Positions 35,102 through 45,469 of a stretch of DNA of 64,000 bases are shown here, one piece after another (position 1 is the first letter of the stretch; every line of letters starts with the position of its first letter). The stretch is from Limnoperna fortunei (lineage: Eukaryota; Mollusca; Bivalvia; Mytilida; Modiolidae): contig OX104120.1 in the NCBI GenBank assembly GCA_944474755.1, positions 22,803,242 to 22,867,241 on the forward strand, in the 5' to 3' direction. Below the pieces are notes generated by a model. It had not been told where the DNA came from and did not search any database. It saw only the letters and a program-made list of their open reading frames with translations. Position numbers and translations under genes: made by a program.

Positions 35102-35325
35102 CTATACAACAAATTTATTGTTTTCTACCCTTGTCCGTGATGATTTTCTCTTAGTGAATCTATTGTCCCTGCAATTGTTGCACACAAAAGTGTCAGGAAT
35201 ATTGTTTTTTCGAATTTTCGCACATGACAAATGAATCCATGTTTCACAAACAGAGCATTCAATCATTGGTCTTCCACCATAAGGCTTCATACAAAAGCAG
35301 GTAATTAACTCGTAGGATTCGTCAT
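35102..35325 (-). CDS. PHF13/23-like exon 5: PHD finger and stop
   Basis: It encodes [20 protein letters not shown] onwards through [10 protein letters not shown] and a basic tail ending NNKFVV, with the stop (TAG) at 35104-35102. The acceptor on the - strand is tttttcag. Confidence 0.95.
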
Positions 35326-38300
35326 CTGAAAAAATGAAAATGTATTAATTGATGCCAGTAGATTTTCTTCATTTAAAGGATGGCCTAAAAGTCTCTTATT
35401 AATATTTAGTAAATTTTTATTATCTAGAATATAGCTTCATAAAATAAATACATGGAGGAAAATAATATTGAATACATTTTGTGTTATTACCTACTGTTAA
35501 AACTGTATATATGGCTAATAATAAAATAAACTCTACATGGTACACTACTTGTTATTGCAAAAAAAAATTAAATGAAAACAAAACAGACAATCCTTTCTTG
35601 CAAAAGGAAGAAAATTAAATTTCTTTATAATGCAAGAAAGGATTGTTATTAGAAATAATGTACAGCACTTTATTTTCTAATGATCAGATAAAAGGATCGC
35701 TTTATTACCTGAATCTGGTATGTCGGTACCAATAGAATTACGACTTGGACTACCTGCTGACAGTGTTGTGTCAGAGGTGTAACTATCAGCAGTACTGCCA
35801 CTACTATCTAGTGGACTCGTATTGTGTTGATTCCTCATCTCCTGAAATACACAAGAAAAATTATCATGATTATTAATGAAAAGGATCCCACATTAACTGA
35901 AGTGGCCGATTCAGGATAATAGGGTACAAAAAATTGGAACCCACCAATATCTCAAAAATTTTAAAATTCTTTAAAAAAAACCTACAGCCATCTTCCCTTC
36001 TTTTATTATAAAATACTACATCACTACCAACGACACATGAAAAATACTGATTAGAAATTAATCTGCATTTATTACATGGGTTAAGATGTTTATTAAATTT
36101 AATTGATCAACTTTTTTTTATCTGGTTTAAACAAAAGGTTTGATAATTTCTAATACAACCATTACATTTGACCCCAAGTAGCATTCAGGACATTTTGCAC
36201 TTGAGCACTTGTACAAAATTTCCTGGAAGGATTTACATGTTGGTATTAATGTTTATCCATGTAATGCATGTCTGTCATAAAAATGTTAAATTTCAACATG
36301 TTAGATACCTGTATACTCCCTAAAAATGTTTAAATAAACAACAGAACAAAAATAACTGTAAAATGTCATAGTTTAATTAAAAAATTTGTTTATTATGCTG
36401 TCATTGTTCAACCAACCAGGAAGTAATTTAAAGCTATTTATTAATCAATGGTTCATGCATTTTGTGTACATGTAATTAAAGACTTGTAATAAATTTAACA
36501 CCAAATACTCTTTCAGCACACTAACACAGAAATTTTTAATGCAGTGTAGAACCTCAATGACATTTTAAGCAATAGTTTTATAAATATTATCCACACTGAC
36601 TTTACTTACTTCAGGACAGATGTAACATAAAATCAAAATCACATGTATGTTGACATAAATTTGTATTCACTTGTCAAAAGAAAAACCATCAATGCTGTTT
36701 TTTTTCATAATTTACTATGCTGTACTTTTCTAAATTTATCATAAATATTTTTTAAGACCTTTTAACTTAACCACTTGCACTACTGAAATTATAACACTTT
36801 TAACACTAGCGATATATCACTTTATTTTCATCTTATTATGAATTGCCAATGTGAACACTTACTTCATGTTTGTGTGACTCGTATTGTGTATACTCCAAAA
36901 TCATTGTACAAAATGCATAAAAGTCTTCTTTGGTTTTCTTTCTCTTTGGAGGTGAACTACCAGTATGCTACAAAATATAAAGCATGATTAAATATTTTTA
37001 ACTAGAAATTAAGAACAAAATTCAAATTCATAATTGAAACAGTGACTTTAAAAAAAAACATTAGTGTTCATTTTTATTTTGGGGAAGAAGGCTTAGTATG
37101 AGGAAAAAACCTGACTTGCTGTTAGAAATTGGACATCATTGTTGATTGATATAAGTGGAGCATGTCTGCAGTGAGACTACAACTTGCAACTGCAGTGTTG
37201 AGACACAATTCAAAAAAGTTACTTAGAAGTGGTACCATTTCATCACACTTTACATGCACATATAGTGTAATGTAGTTGAATTCAAAATTATGACAAGCAT
37301 ATACTATGAGGTGCATTGCCAGTCTTGATAGTATTCATTTTCTTTAAATTTACTTCATATAGTTCATCAAAACCCCATACTATTTAGACATGGCATACAA
37401 TTTTTCTATAAAAAAAAGAAACAACAAAGGCCATGAAAAAATAGTTTTTGTAGTTTAGTAAGCCACATCAAATAACTTGTAAATATGTCTCATCTATTAT
37501 GTCTGGTATAATTTGAACTAAGCCATTGATCTTGGCAGAGATCAAATCAGACCAATTATTATCTAACAATATCACCATCAACAATATTGTAAGACATTTG
37601 CATCCTTTACTCAAATGACATTGAAGTAAATAAATATATTTTTATTCGTATAGTGGTGCTTTTGAAGCACACGAAAATTTCAAATTACATGTAAACCTTC
37701 CAAAACACCATCGACGATGTCCATGAAATAATACTTTTAAAAAATATATAAGGACCATTTGTAATAAAATTCAATAATAGAATCTTTTTATTCCTGAGGT
37801 TTTATGAGAGACACAAGTATTTCAACGATAAACAGTTATGGCCGACCTGTAAAGAATGCCAGGCCGCCATCTTTGACAGCAAATTTTCTATGATCAAAAG
37901 TTTCTGCTTCTTACCTCATACTCGGGTCTTCCAAGAGGTTTCCTAATTCTTGGAGCTGTAAGAATAAAAAAAATAACTTTATAAATTGTTTTAAACTTAG
38001 AGCGATCCAAGATCACATAGTACGCATACGACAAGCAATTTCATCAAAAACAAAGAATCTATGTTTACTAAAATTTCAACTTGAAATTCTAAATAAATAA
38101 CAAATATAAGGTAAGGACATCCAAAAATTCTGAAAAAACTACTATATAAGAATCATAAACATGAAAAACTAAATCAAAATAAATATGTTTCAATAGAAAA
38201 TACAGCAAGTTAATAGCCATAGTGACGAAGCTTTCGTGAAAGAAACGTCCATGAACACCTCTTTAAAATTTACTGCATACGAAAAATTAAGATCAAAAAA

Positions 38301-38355
38301 GATCTCAATACACGTAAAATATGAAAAACATACCTTTGAAGATATCTTCTGACAT
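35102..38355 (-). CDS. PHD-finger protein of the PHF13/PHF23 family, complete, 174 aa
   Basis: PHF13 (SPOC1) and PHF23 are nuclear proteins whose single PHD finger reads histone H3K4me3. Coding exons in transcript order are 38355-38334, 37955-37915, 36967-36863, 35841-35709 and 35325-35102; all junctions are GT-AG and phases agree (525 nt). The N-terminus is [21 protein letters not shown] family helix follows ([20 protein letters not shown]), then a Ser/Thr-rich linker. The PHD finger is C4HC3: C110, C112, C124, C127, H132, C135, C149, C152, with W130 in the expected methyl-lysine cage position. Vertebrate PHF13 is about 300 aa and PHF23 about 400, so this is short, mainly in the linker. It may represent the single ancestor of both, so no symbol is assigned. 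A 5'-extended transcript cannot be excluded. Confidence 0.9.
35587..35646. repeat. Perfect 16-bp intronic hairpin
   Basis: acaatcctttcttgca (35587-35602) and tgcaagaaaggattgt (35631-35646) are exact inverse complements around a 28-base loop. It lies in the PHF intron between exons 4 and 5. It could be a MITE remnant or a structured intronic RNA. Confidence 0.75.
35709..35841 (-). CDS. PHF13/23-like exon 4: Ser/Thr-rich linker
   Basis: It encodes [20 protein letters not shown] and continues to GTDIPDS, low complexity and probably disordered. Acceptor tttcag, donor g|gtaata on the - strand. Confidence 0.85.
36863..36967 (-). CDS. PHF13/23-like exon 3: conserved helix
   Basis: 35 codons, [20 protein letters not shown] then [15 protein letters not shown], matching the KRRKTxEDFxxFCxxVLxY block of PHF13/PHF23. 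Acceptor ttgtag, donor gaa|gtaagt. Confidence 0.9.
37915..37955 (-). CDS. PHF13/23-like exon 2
   Basis: 41 bp, [13 protein letters not shown], a basic segment. Acceptor ttacag, donor gag|gtaaga. Confidence 0.85.
38334..38355 (-). CDS. PHF13/23-like exon 1 with start codon
   Basis: ATG TCA GAA GAT ATC TTC AAA G, donor g|gtatgt. The ATG lies in a relatively GC-rich stretch (about 38380-38520: aatgcgatactatgcgccgc, ttgcgcaggtcgtgacc) that probably includes the 5' UTR and promoter. Confidence 0.8.
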
Positions 38356-38379
38356 AATTGTCCGAGTTTTGATCCTTCA

Positions 38380-38520
38380 GAAAATTAGTATTCCACAAAT
38401 AAACTGTTTGAAATCCAGTCGGCAGACATGCAAACGGTTCCTTCCTGTGGAAATGCGATACTATGCGCCGCAAACTTTGCGCAGGTCGTGACCTGTAACA
38501 TTTGCATAAACGTCAATCCG
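38380..38520 (-). promoter_or_regulatory. Probable promoter/5' UTR of the PHF13/23-like gene
   Basis: A local island of CG dinucleotides in AT-rich surroundings, directly upstream of the start codon. No TATA box was recognised. The retrotransposon relic begins only about 180 bp further upstream. Confidence 0.35.
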
Positions 38521-38984
38521 GTGTTTTCTAATTTTAGCATTAGTGTAATGAAATGTGAAGGTCATTCGAATAATAATATTATTGCGGGAAATACAAATTG
38601 CACATCAATGATAAATGTTTTCTTTCAGTTGATTAATGAAAAAAAAATTAATGAAAAGGTTTCATAATTATATGAATCATTTAGACATGGTTCAATGACA
38701 TTGTTACCAATACCAATACCAATACCAATATTTTATTCCAATTAAGGTCCCACAAGGGGCAATGACAAAAAGTTTACATGTATGATTAAGGAACAGTACA
38801 TTACAATTTTAACAGAGTTACACAAGTTGTAATAGTGTTAAACAGTTTTATAAAATTGGTGTTGTGTGCACAGTGTGACAAGGTTGAAACATAATATTAT
38901 TCATAATGTTCGTATTTAAGTTGCCAGACGGTGCTTTAATTAAGAATTCTATTGAACAGAAAAAGTGTTTTTCACCAAGATTTG

Positions 38985-39270
38985 ATGTTTATTTTATTTC
39001 GTAATAGTAGTAGTAGTGTCATTATCTATCTGGGAGAGACACCAGGGGGCGGTGCTTATTAGAGTCATGGTAGACTCTCCCCGTGTCTTACCCAGAAAGA
39101 CAAGGATTTGTTTGGCCGAGAGAGAAGGTTACCTTACTGGAGAAGACACCAGGGGACGGTGCTTAATCTTTTAGATTCTCCCTGTGTCTTGCCCAGAAAA
39201 GTAAGCAGTATTCATATACATATATACATATACATACACATATACACATACATATATACACATATAAATA
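38985..39270 (-). repeat. Duplicated module and (ACATAT)n microsatellite in the LINE 3' region
   Basis: The module 'agacaccagggg(g/a)cggtgctta...ctcccc/tgtgtctt(a/g)cccagaaa' occurs twice about 105 bp apart, followed by a tata/cata-rich microsatellite at 39210-39270. Confidence 0.6.
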
Positions 39271-39414
39271 TGTCAATTTCATAGTTACCTACAAAATTTA
39301 TAAATAAAGTTGCATAATTCTTTAAGTATGTTTTTGTCTTCACAGTAATTTTTCCTGCACAGTTAAATTTAGAGAGTTGTTACATGTTAAAGCAACAGTG
39401 TTTAGTAATGCTTG

Positions 39415-40278
39415 TCAGTTATCTGCAAATGTGTTGCAGACAAGTAAAAAATGGATTTCATCTTCAATTTCTCTCGAGTCACACTGAGCACACAAACTTT
39501 GGTGTGGAGGTATACCCTGATATCTACCTGCCTCAATATTGAGGCGATGTGCTGAGGTTCTTAGTTTTGTTAAACTCCTCCTATGCTCAAAGTTTTTGAT
39601 AATGGAAAGATAACGTTCATATCCAAAGTGTTGCTTAATGGAAGTATAAGTTCGCAATTTTCCATCAGAAAATTGGGCCCTTTGATTAATCCATAGTTCC
39701 AAAAATGTTTCCCTTATAAGTTTATTGAGTTTAGCTTTAGAGGTCCTTTTATCTTTCAGTTGATTAATTACAGGAAAATTTTGCAGTATACATAGAAGTG
39801 ATCCATACCATGAAGATTTTTTTTGCTCATAAAGAAGTTTTGATTGTTCATAGGCCTTCTGTAATAAAGGAAATTTTTTTAAGTTTTCAAGGCGTTGCCA
39901 GTAATTCAAGATGCTTTTAATTATATCATAATGGAGTGGAAAACGTCCAAGCTCTGACAACACAGCAAAATTTGTTGTTTTTCTATGGACCCCTAATACA
40001 AACTTGCAAAATTTTGAGTGTAATTTTTCACAAATAATATTTGAGTAAATTTTATCTGGTGTTAAAGAGCCATTTCTAAATCGGGCTGTATTTGAGTTAA
40101 AAGTTCCCCATATTTCACAACCATAAAGTAAGATTGGCTTAACTGTATGGTCAAAAATATGGATACTTGTTTTTGGATCTGGATTAATACAGAGAAAATC
40201 TTTCTGTAGTTTAAAATAGGCCTTTAGGCTTTTTTTTATAGAGTTCATCTTGAGCATAGGTGAAGTTTCCAGAGGCAC
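39415..40278 (-). pseudogene. LINE C-terminal fragment after reverse transcriptase
   Basis: 287 open codons downstream of the frameshift at 40230-40237. It contains ILLYGCEIWG, LGVHRKTTNFAVLSELGRFP and a terminal C-x2-C...H-x4-C motif, typical of the region after the RT in Jockey/CR1-type elements. Confidence 0.8.
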
Positions 40279-40414
40279 TAAAGTGCACTCCTAAGTATTT
40301 ACAGTGTTGAACACATTCTATCACATTATCTTTGTAATTAAATTTATGTTGGAGGTGTCTGCCTGCTTTGTTGAATATCAAAACTTTAGTTTTAGTTGGG
40401 TTAACTGTCAAGCA

Positions 40415-41428
40415 TCAATCATCACAGTATTTATCAAGAATATTAAGTTTAGCTTGCAGACCTTCAGCTGTAGAAGATAAGATAATAATATCATCTGCAT
40501 ACATAAGAGAATGAACTGGGTTTTCATTTAATAAGACAGGGTCTGGACTATTTTTTATATAATCTGTAAAATCATTGATAAAAATTTTAAAGAGGTTAGG
40601 GCTTAAATTGTCACCCTGCTTTACTCCTACTTTAGTGGGAAAAAAATTAGTAATTCCATTTTTAATTTTAACACAGGACCTGCTTATTTCATACATTTTG
40701 CTTATAATGTTATAGAATAAAGATCCTACTCCAATTTGAAGTAGTTTAATTTTGATTCCGTTGTGAATGACAGTGTCAAAAGCTTTTTGAAAGTCCACAA
40801 AGCAGGCAAACACCCTGCCATTTTTTGAGTTACAATATGTGTCAATAATACATTTGAGTATAAACAAATGATCAGTTGTTCTTGCCTTTTTTGTAAATCC
40901 AACCTGACATGTGTCAATAATGTTAAGTTTTTCTAAAAAGTTATCAAGTCTGTTATCTAATATTGAATTAAAGAGTTTTCCAATGGCGCTTGTGACTGAA
41001 ATTCCCCTGTAATTATTTGGATCAGATATATCTCCAGATTTATGTATAGGAGTGATATAACCAGCTGCCCAATTTTTTGGATAATTACCACTGGTTAAAC
41101 AAGCATTAAAAAATTTTTCAAGGCTAGGCAGTAGCTCATTTTGAGCACATTTTAGCATGTTGTTGGAAATTTTATCAAGTCCAGGAGATTTACCATTTTT
41201 AAGTTTAGAAATGGCTTTTGAAATTTCAGCTTTACTGATGTGAAAGTCCAATTCATTAAAGTTTCTTTGATTTTGCAACATGTCAAGTTGGACCTCAAGA
41301 TCTTTCAACCGTCCAGAGAATTTTTCTTTAACTTGATTCAATTTTTCAAAGTGTGAAACCCATGCAGATGGGTCAACAGCAGAGCTCTTTAGGTCTTTTT
41401 TCTTTCTGTTGTCGGAGGTCATTAACAA
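40415..41428 (-). pseudogene. LINE reverse transcriptase fragment
   Basis: The longest intact piece (337 codons). RT motifs are in order: NYRGISVTSAIGKLF, AFDTVIHNGI, GVKQGDNLSPNLF and MYADDIIIL. It ends at a premature TGA (40417-40415) just before LTVNPTKTK, which continues in the same frame. Confidence 0.9.
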
Positions 41429-42477
41429 GATTCCAATAAAGTTTTGGATTATTATTGTGTAATGAGTCTAACTGATTTATAATAGATTCTTTGTATTGCT
41501 TATACTTAAACTTTCGCAGTTTGTTATATTCTCTCTGAAGCTTGTAATAATGGTTTTTAACAGAGGTTTCTATTTTTGTCAATCTACATTTTTTTAATGA
41601 AGAGTTTGCCACTGAAAGTATAATTCCAGAGAGCTCTGCTGCCGCATCATCTACTGAGTTGTCAGTTCCCACAATTGGAGTGCATGATTAAAATTGTTTA
41701 GTTGATTCTGAATTTCTGTGGAGCACACTGCAAGCTTGAATTTTTGTGATGCCTCATCATTCCAGATAAAATTTGGTGATAAAGGTAAAAAGGATGTATA
41801 GTAAGTATTTTTGTGTACTGTAAATTTGGCAGACATTGTCCATTCAAGCCTACAGTGGGCATCCGATAAAGTAGGTATAAAATCAACAACCAGATGAGAT
41901 ATTTATTAATTTTGCTATTTTTTACGGAGACAAGTCACAACCCACAAATAATGTATTCTAATTTGACGTTCTGCTTTTGCTGTGTAATCTAAGCAGTGCT
42001 TAATATTTCCAATAAATTTTGCACATGCGTATGTTTGTTACTGTACTGACTTTCAATAAAACTATTGTCTTTTTCGCACATGCTTAAGCTGCATTTTGTG
42101 TAAATGTGAAAAAAAAACTGACTTACCAAAATCACTTTTGTTATGCATTTATGTCCAGAAATGTGTCCTAAATTCGACATATCCACATTTGTAATTCTGA
42201 GATTTGTATTAGTATACTCCCAATTACTTTTCTAACAACTCTGCAATATCTGATAAAATAGTTTGCTGAAAGTGGAATCGTCCACATTAAGGCTTGTTTA
42301 CATCAAGTTACCAGGGTAGAGGGAGAGGCCATTATATAATCTTTGGTTATTCCATATACCTCTTGGTATATAATACAATTGTTCATCTGAAGAATAAAGT
42401 AGAATGATCAAATGATCAAATAAAAGTTTGTTTATGTGTATATAAGACAAAAAGTACTAATCAAGTTGATGTCACTC

Positions 42478-42511
42478 AGGGACAGTCTATACTTAGTATA
42501 GACTGTCCCTG
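42478..42511. repeat. Perfect short hairpin flanked by GTCACT repeats
   Basis: agggacagtctatac, spacer tta, then gtatagactgtccct: perfect 15-bp arms, extended by C/G to 16. GTCACT occurs directly before and one base after it. It may be a minimal transposon derivative with a target duplication. Confidence 0.7.
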
Positions 42512-42658
42512 TGTCACTACTGTTCTTTACAGGATCACAATAAATTCATGGGACCTTCTAATGGTTATCCATTCTGTTTGTTTCAAATTGTCCCAGCTCC
42601 GTATATTTTTTTGTTAAATAAACAATTTGTGTAAAATTGATTATTAGATATCAATTTT

Positions 42659-42996
42659 CATACTTCCAAACATATTTGTGGAAGAATTCCTGATGATTTC
42701 GCCAAGTGGTATGGGGAAAAGCCTTAAAAGGGGGGGGGGGGGCAGAGGGGGGAAAGACCCCTGGCCGAAAACGATTTTATAGTATTTCTATGGTATTTGA
42801 GAGTCTCCAGGGTTTTTTGAGCTGACATGCATGTATTTTGTTAATGCAGTATTAGAAAGGCTGTTTTAACACAATTTTTATAATTATCCCTGAAAAAAGA
42901 AGAAATCCCGGAGATTCCAACAACATACCCGGTAGCCCGGACAGGAGTTACAAATTTCGGAGGTTCTGGGCAAAATCCGGAGCTTTGGCATGTATG
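42659..42996. mobile_element. TIR-type element related to the one at 63020
   Basis: It begins catacttcca and ends ttggcatgtatg. It shares 'gtctccagggttttttgagc', 'aggctgttttaacacaattt' and 'gaagaaatcccggagattcc' with 63020-63535. It lacks the 153-bp insertion present in that copy. It has a poly-G run at about 42731-42742. Confidence 0.65.
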
Positions 42997-43349
42997 ACTT
43001 TTGCAATAAAACCAGGTTTATACCATAAACTTCTAGTACATGGTGCTTTATCTGAACAAATAAAGTTGAATTGGCAATTAAAGGGTTTTCTATTATTAAA
43101 GTGACTGGTCATCTTGGATAGACAGTGGGGCTATCTGGTATAAAATTTTGGTAAGGAGTGATATTTTGTCAAAACCGCAGATATATTTATTTATCAGTAA
43201 AACTCAGAACACGTAAACTACAAACGAGACAGCAATGAATAATTATAACTGCAGATTTGGCTGACTTTCTGTTATACAGTCTTGGAAATAATTTCCGCTG
43301 ATTTTATTTGTAAAATTTACCAGTATTTTTTAATTTGAGAGCCAAAAAA

Positions 43350-43600
43350 AAACCAAAAAAAAAGACAAAGCGATACCCCCTGCTTTGCTTTTAAAAGTCC
43401 AATTATCTCCCCTTAATGATATCTGAGGTCAATAAAAATCCTTCATGCACATCTCCATATAATATAGTTCCTTTATGCTAAGTTTCATTAAATTTCATCA
43501 AGCGGTTTCGGAGGAGTTGTGCTTACAAGGGATGTGGACAAACGGACAGACAGACAGACGGTGATTCCTATATATCCACAAAACAAGTTTGGGAGGGTTA
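43350..43600 (-). mobile_element. Dispersed TATACCCCC element, third copy
   Basis: The forward words 'cgataccccctgctttgctt', 'ccaattatctccccttaatg' and 'caagcggtttcggaggagtt' are the reverse complement of the 26420 copy. Confidence 0.65.
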
Positions 43601-44388
43601 TAAAAAAACCATGAAATATGAAATAGTCCACAATTTTTGACATCTTTGACTTATTTGAATATCATGTAGTGCTTTTTTTTTCTATTTACAGTCTTTCTCT
43701 ACTTATTATAATTTTTAAAATAATAGAAAAAAAAGCTTAATAACTGCAGTAAATAGGTATGACTTTAAAAAAAAAAAACGATTGAGTATTTCAGCTACTA
43801 AATATTCAGGATGAGAACAAGTTAACACACAATAAATGAATGAGAGAAATTAGATGAGTAAGTTTGACTAACATGAAAAAGGATGGAATTTGGGTAGAAA
43901 TGCTGAATGTGGCCTTTTGTTATGGCTGCTGCAATCTTTTTTAAATCTATAAAAGGGGTCTTTATAGTGCAAGATGAATGTCCAAACACATTACCCACTA
44001 TGGAAATAAAAAAAAAAAACAGGTAAAAATCATGTTTGTCTAGCTTTTGTAGCTCACCATAGTTGGGAATAACCTTGCAAATAGTAAAAAATTGTCATTT
44101 ATTTAAAAAGTCTTCAGACAACTTTGGTCTAAATAGTTACTAGCAGTTTGTTATCTTGAAATACACTTTACCCCCTGAAAGATTTTACAGGGGCAAAATT
44201 AATATCCTATTGATGATTGAGTTAGACTTGGTTGGCCTGCCTGCTTCTGAGGATATGATAAACCAGTTGGATGATGTCAGATGATGGCCACCAGGAAAAT
44301 GACCTTTGACCAGAAAGGTTATGTCTTTTTTTTGCAATAGCTCATTTCGGATAGTTTTCATGTTCGTCCTTTATATTAAATTAACAGG

Positions 44389-44695
44389 TCTGTATGCCCT
44401 CAAGAAACAAATTTTTAAGGTCTGTATGTCCTCCAGAACCAAATTATAAGGTCTGTATGCCCTCCAGGAACCAATTTATAATTACTGTATGCCTTCCAAA
44501 ACCAAATTATAAGGTCTGTATGCCTTCAGGACTGAATTATATGGTCTGTATGCCCTCCAGAACCAAATTATAAGGTCTGTACGACCTTCAGAACCAATTT
44601 ATAATGTCTGTATGCCTTCCAGAACCAAATTATAAGGTCTGTATGCCCTCCAGAACCAAATTATAAGGTCTGTATACCCTCCAGAACCAAAGTGT
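44389..44695. repeat. About 31-bp tandem repeat, about 10 copies
   Basis: The unit is 'ggtctgtatgccctccagaa' plus 'ccaaattataa', with several variants. Confidence 0.8.
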
Positions 44696-44699
44696 GGAC

Positions 44700-44960
44700 T
44701 GTGAGCAAGCTCACAAAGGGATACCCCCCGCTTCGCTTCAAGTCCAATTATCTCCCTTGAATAATATCTGACGGCGACGAAAATTCTTCATGCACATCTA
44801 CATATGATGTACTTCCTTATGTAAAGTTTCATCAAAATCTGTCAAGCGGTTTAGGAGAAGCGCTTACAAGGGATGTGGACAGACAGACGGACAGAGAGAC
44901 AGACAGACAAGGTGATTCCTATATACCCCCCCCCCCCCCAAACTAGTTTGCGGGGGTATA
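44700..44960 (-). mobile_element. Dispersed TATACCCCC element, fourth copy
   Basis: It runs from 'gtggactgtgagcaagctca' to 'gtttgcgggggtata', with a poly-C run at about 44928-44938. It is inserted in the 31-bp tandem repeat: 'attataaggtctgta' resumes directly after it. Confidence 0.65.
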
Positions 44961-44984
44961 ATTATAAGGTCTGTATTCAACGAA

Positions 44985-45175
44985 AACAAAAAAGGTATAT
45001 CATGGCCTCCAGTTTTTATTAGGGAAGGAAGCAGGAGTACCCGGAGAAAACTCTGACCTTCAGTAGGAAACCTGGCAATCCTTGTCAATTAAGATTGGAG
45101 TTGAGTGCATCCTGCCCGCACAGAGACTCAAAACCTAAATTTCTCCGTGTTGACAGACCACCTCATCAATAGTAG
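44985..45175 (-). mobile_element. SINE copy
   Basis: 'tcatggcctccagtttttat', 'ggaaggaagcaggagtaccc', 'gattggagttgagtgcatcc' and the head segment 'gtgttgacagaccacctcat' are in family order. Confidence 0.65.
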
Positions 45176-45334
45176 TTACTTTCATGTAATAAATTCAATA
45201 TGGGGATGATTCCCTTGCTTTAAAATGTTCCACAAGATAGATTTTATGCAGCAGTTGCTATAGGTATCTGTGTTTAATATCTCTCATTTTACAGAACATA
45301 CTTGCAAAAAATATTTGGAAGATCTGTTTGATAG

Positions 45335-45460
45335 GCAAATTTTATTGGGGCAGGAAGCAAGTGTACCCAGAGAAAACCCTCCATCTTTGGTAGGGAAAAT
45401 GGCAAGACTTGTCAAATAAGATTGGAGACAAGCACACCCTTCCCACAGTGGGACTCTCAG
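45335..45460 (-). mobile_element. SINE body fragment
   Basis: 'ttattggggcaggaagcaag', 'tacccagagaaaaccctcca' and 'ttgtcaaataagattggaga' match the family body. Confidence 0.55.
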
Positions 45461-45469
45461 TTTTAACAG

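Larger units (their letters stand above)
38700..41890 (-). pseudogene. Decayed non-LTR retrotransposon (LINE), 5' truncated
   Basis: On the - strand: the last piece of an apurinic-type endonuclease (LSDAHC near 41840), a linker, a reverse transcriptase with FQKAFDTV, GVKQGDNLSP and YADDIIIL motifs, and a C-terminal zinc-like region (CAQCDSREIEDEIHFLLVC). The 3' end at 38700-38725 is a short (TTGGTA)n tail. The frame is broken by shifts near 41680, 41395 (A/T run) and 40230-40237 (run of eight) and by an in-frame TGA at 40415-40417, where relatives have Trp. It appears to belong to the Jockey/I/CR1 side of LINEs; the clade is not resolved. Confidence 0.9.
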
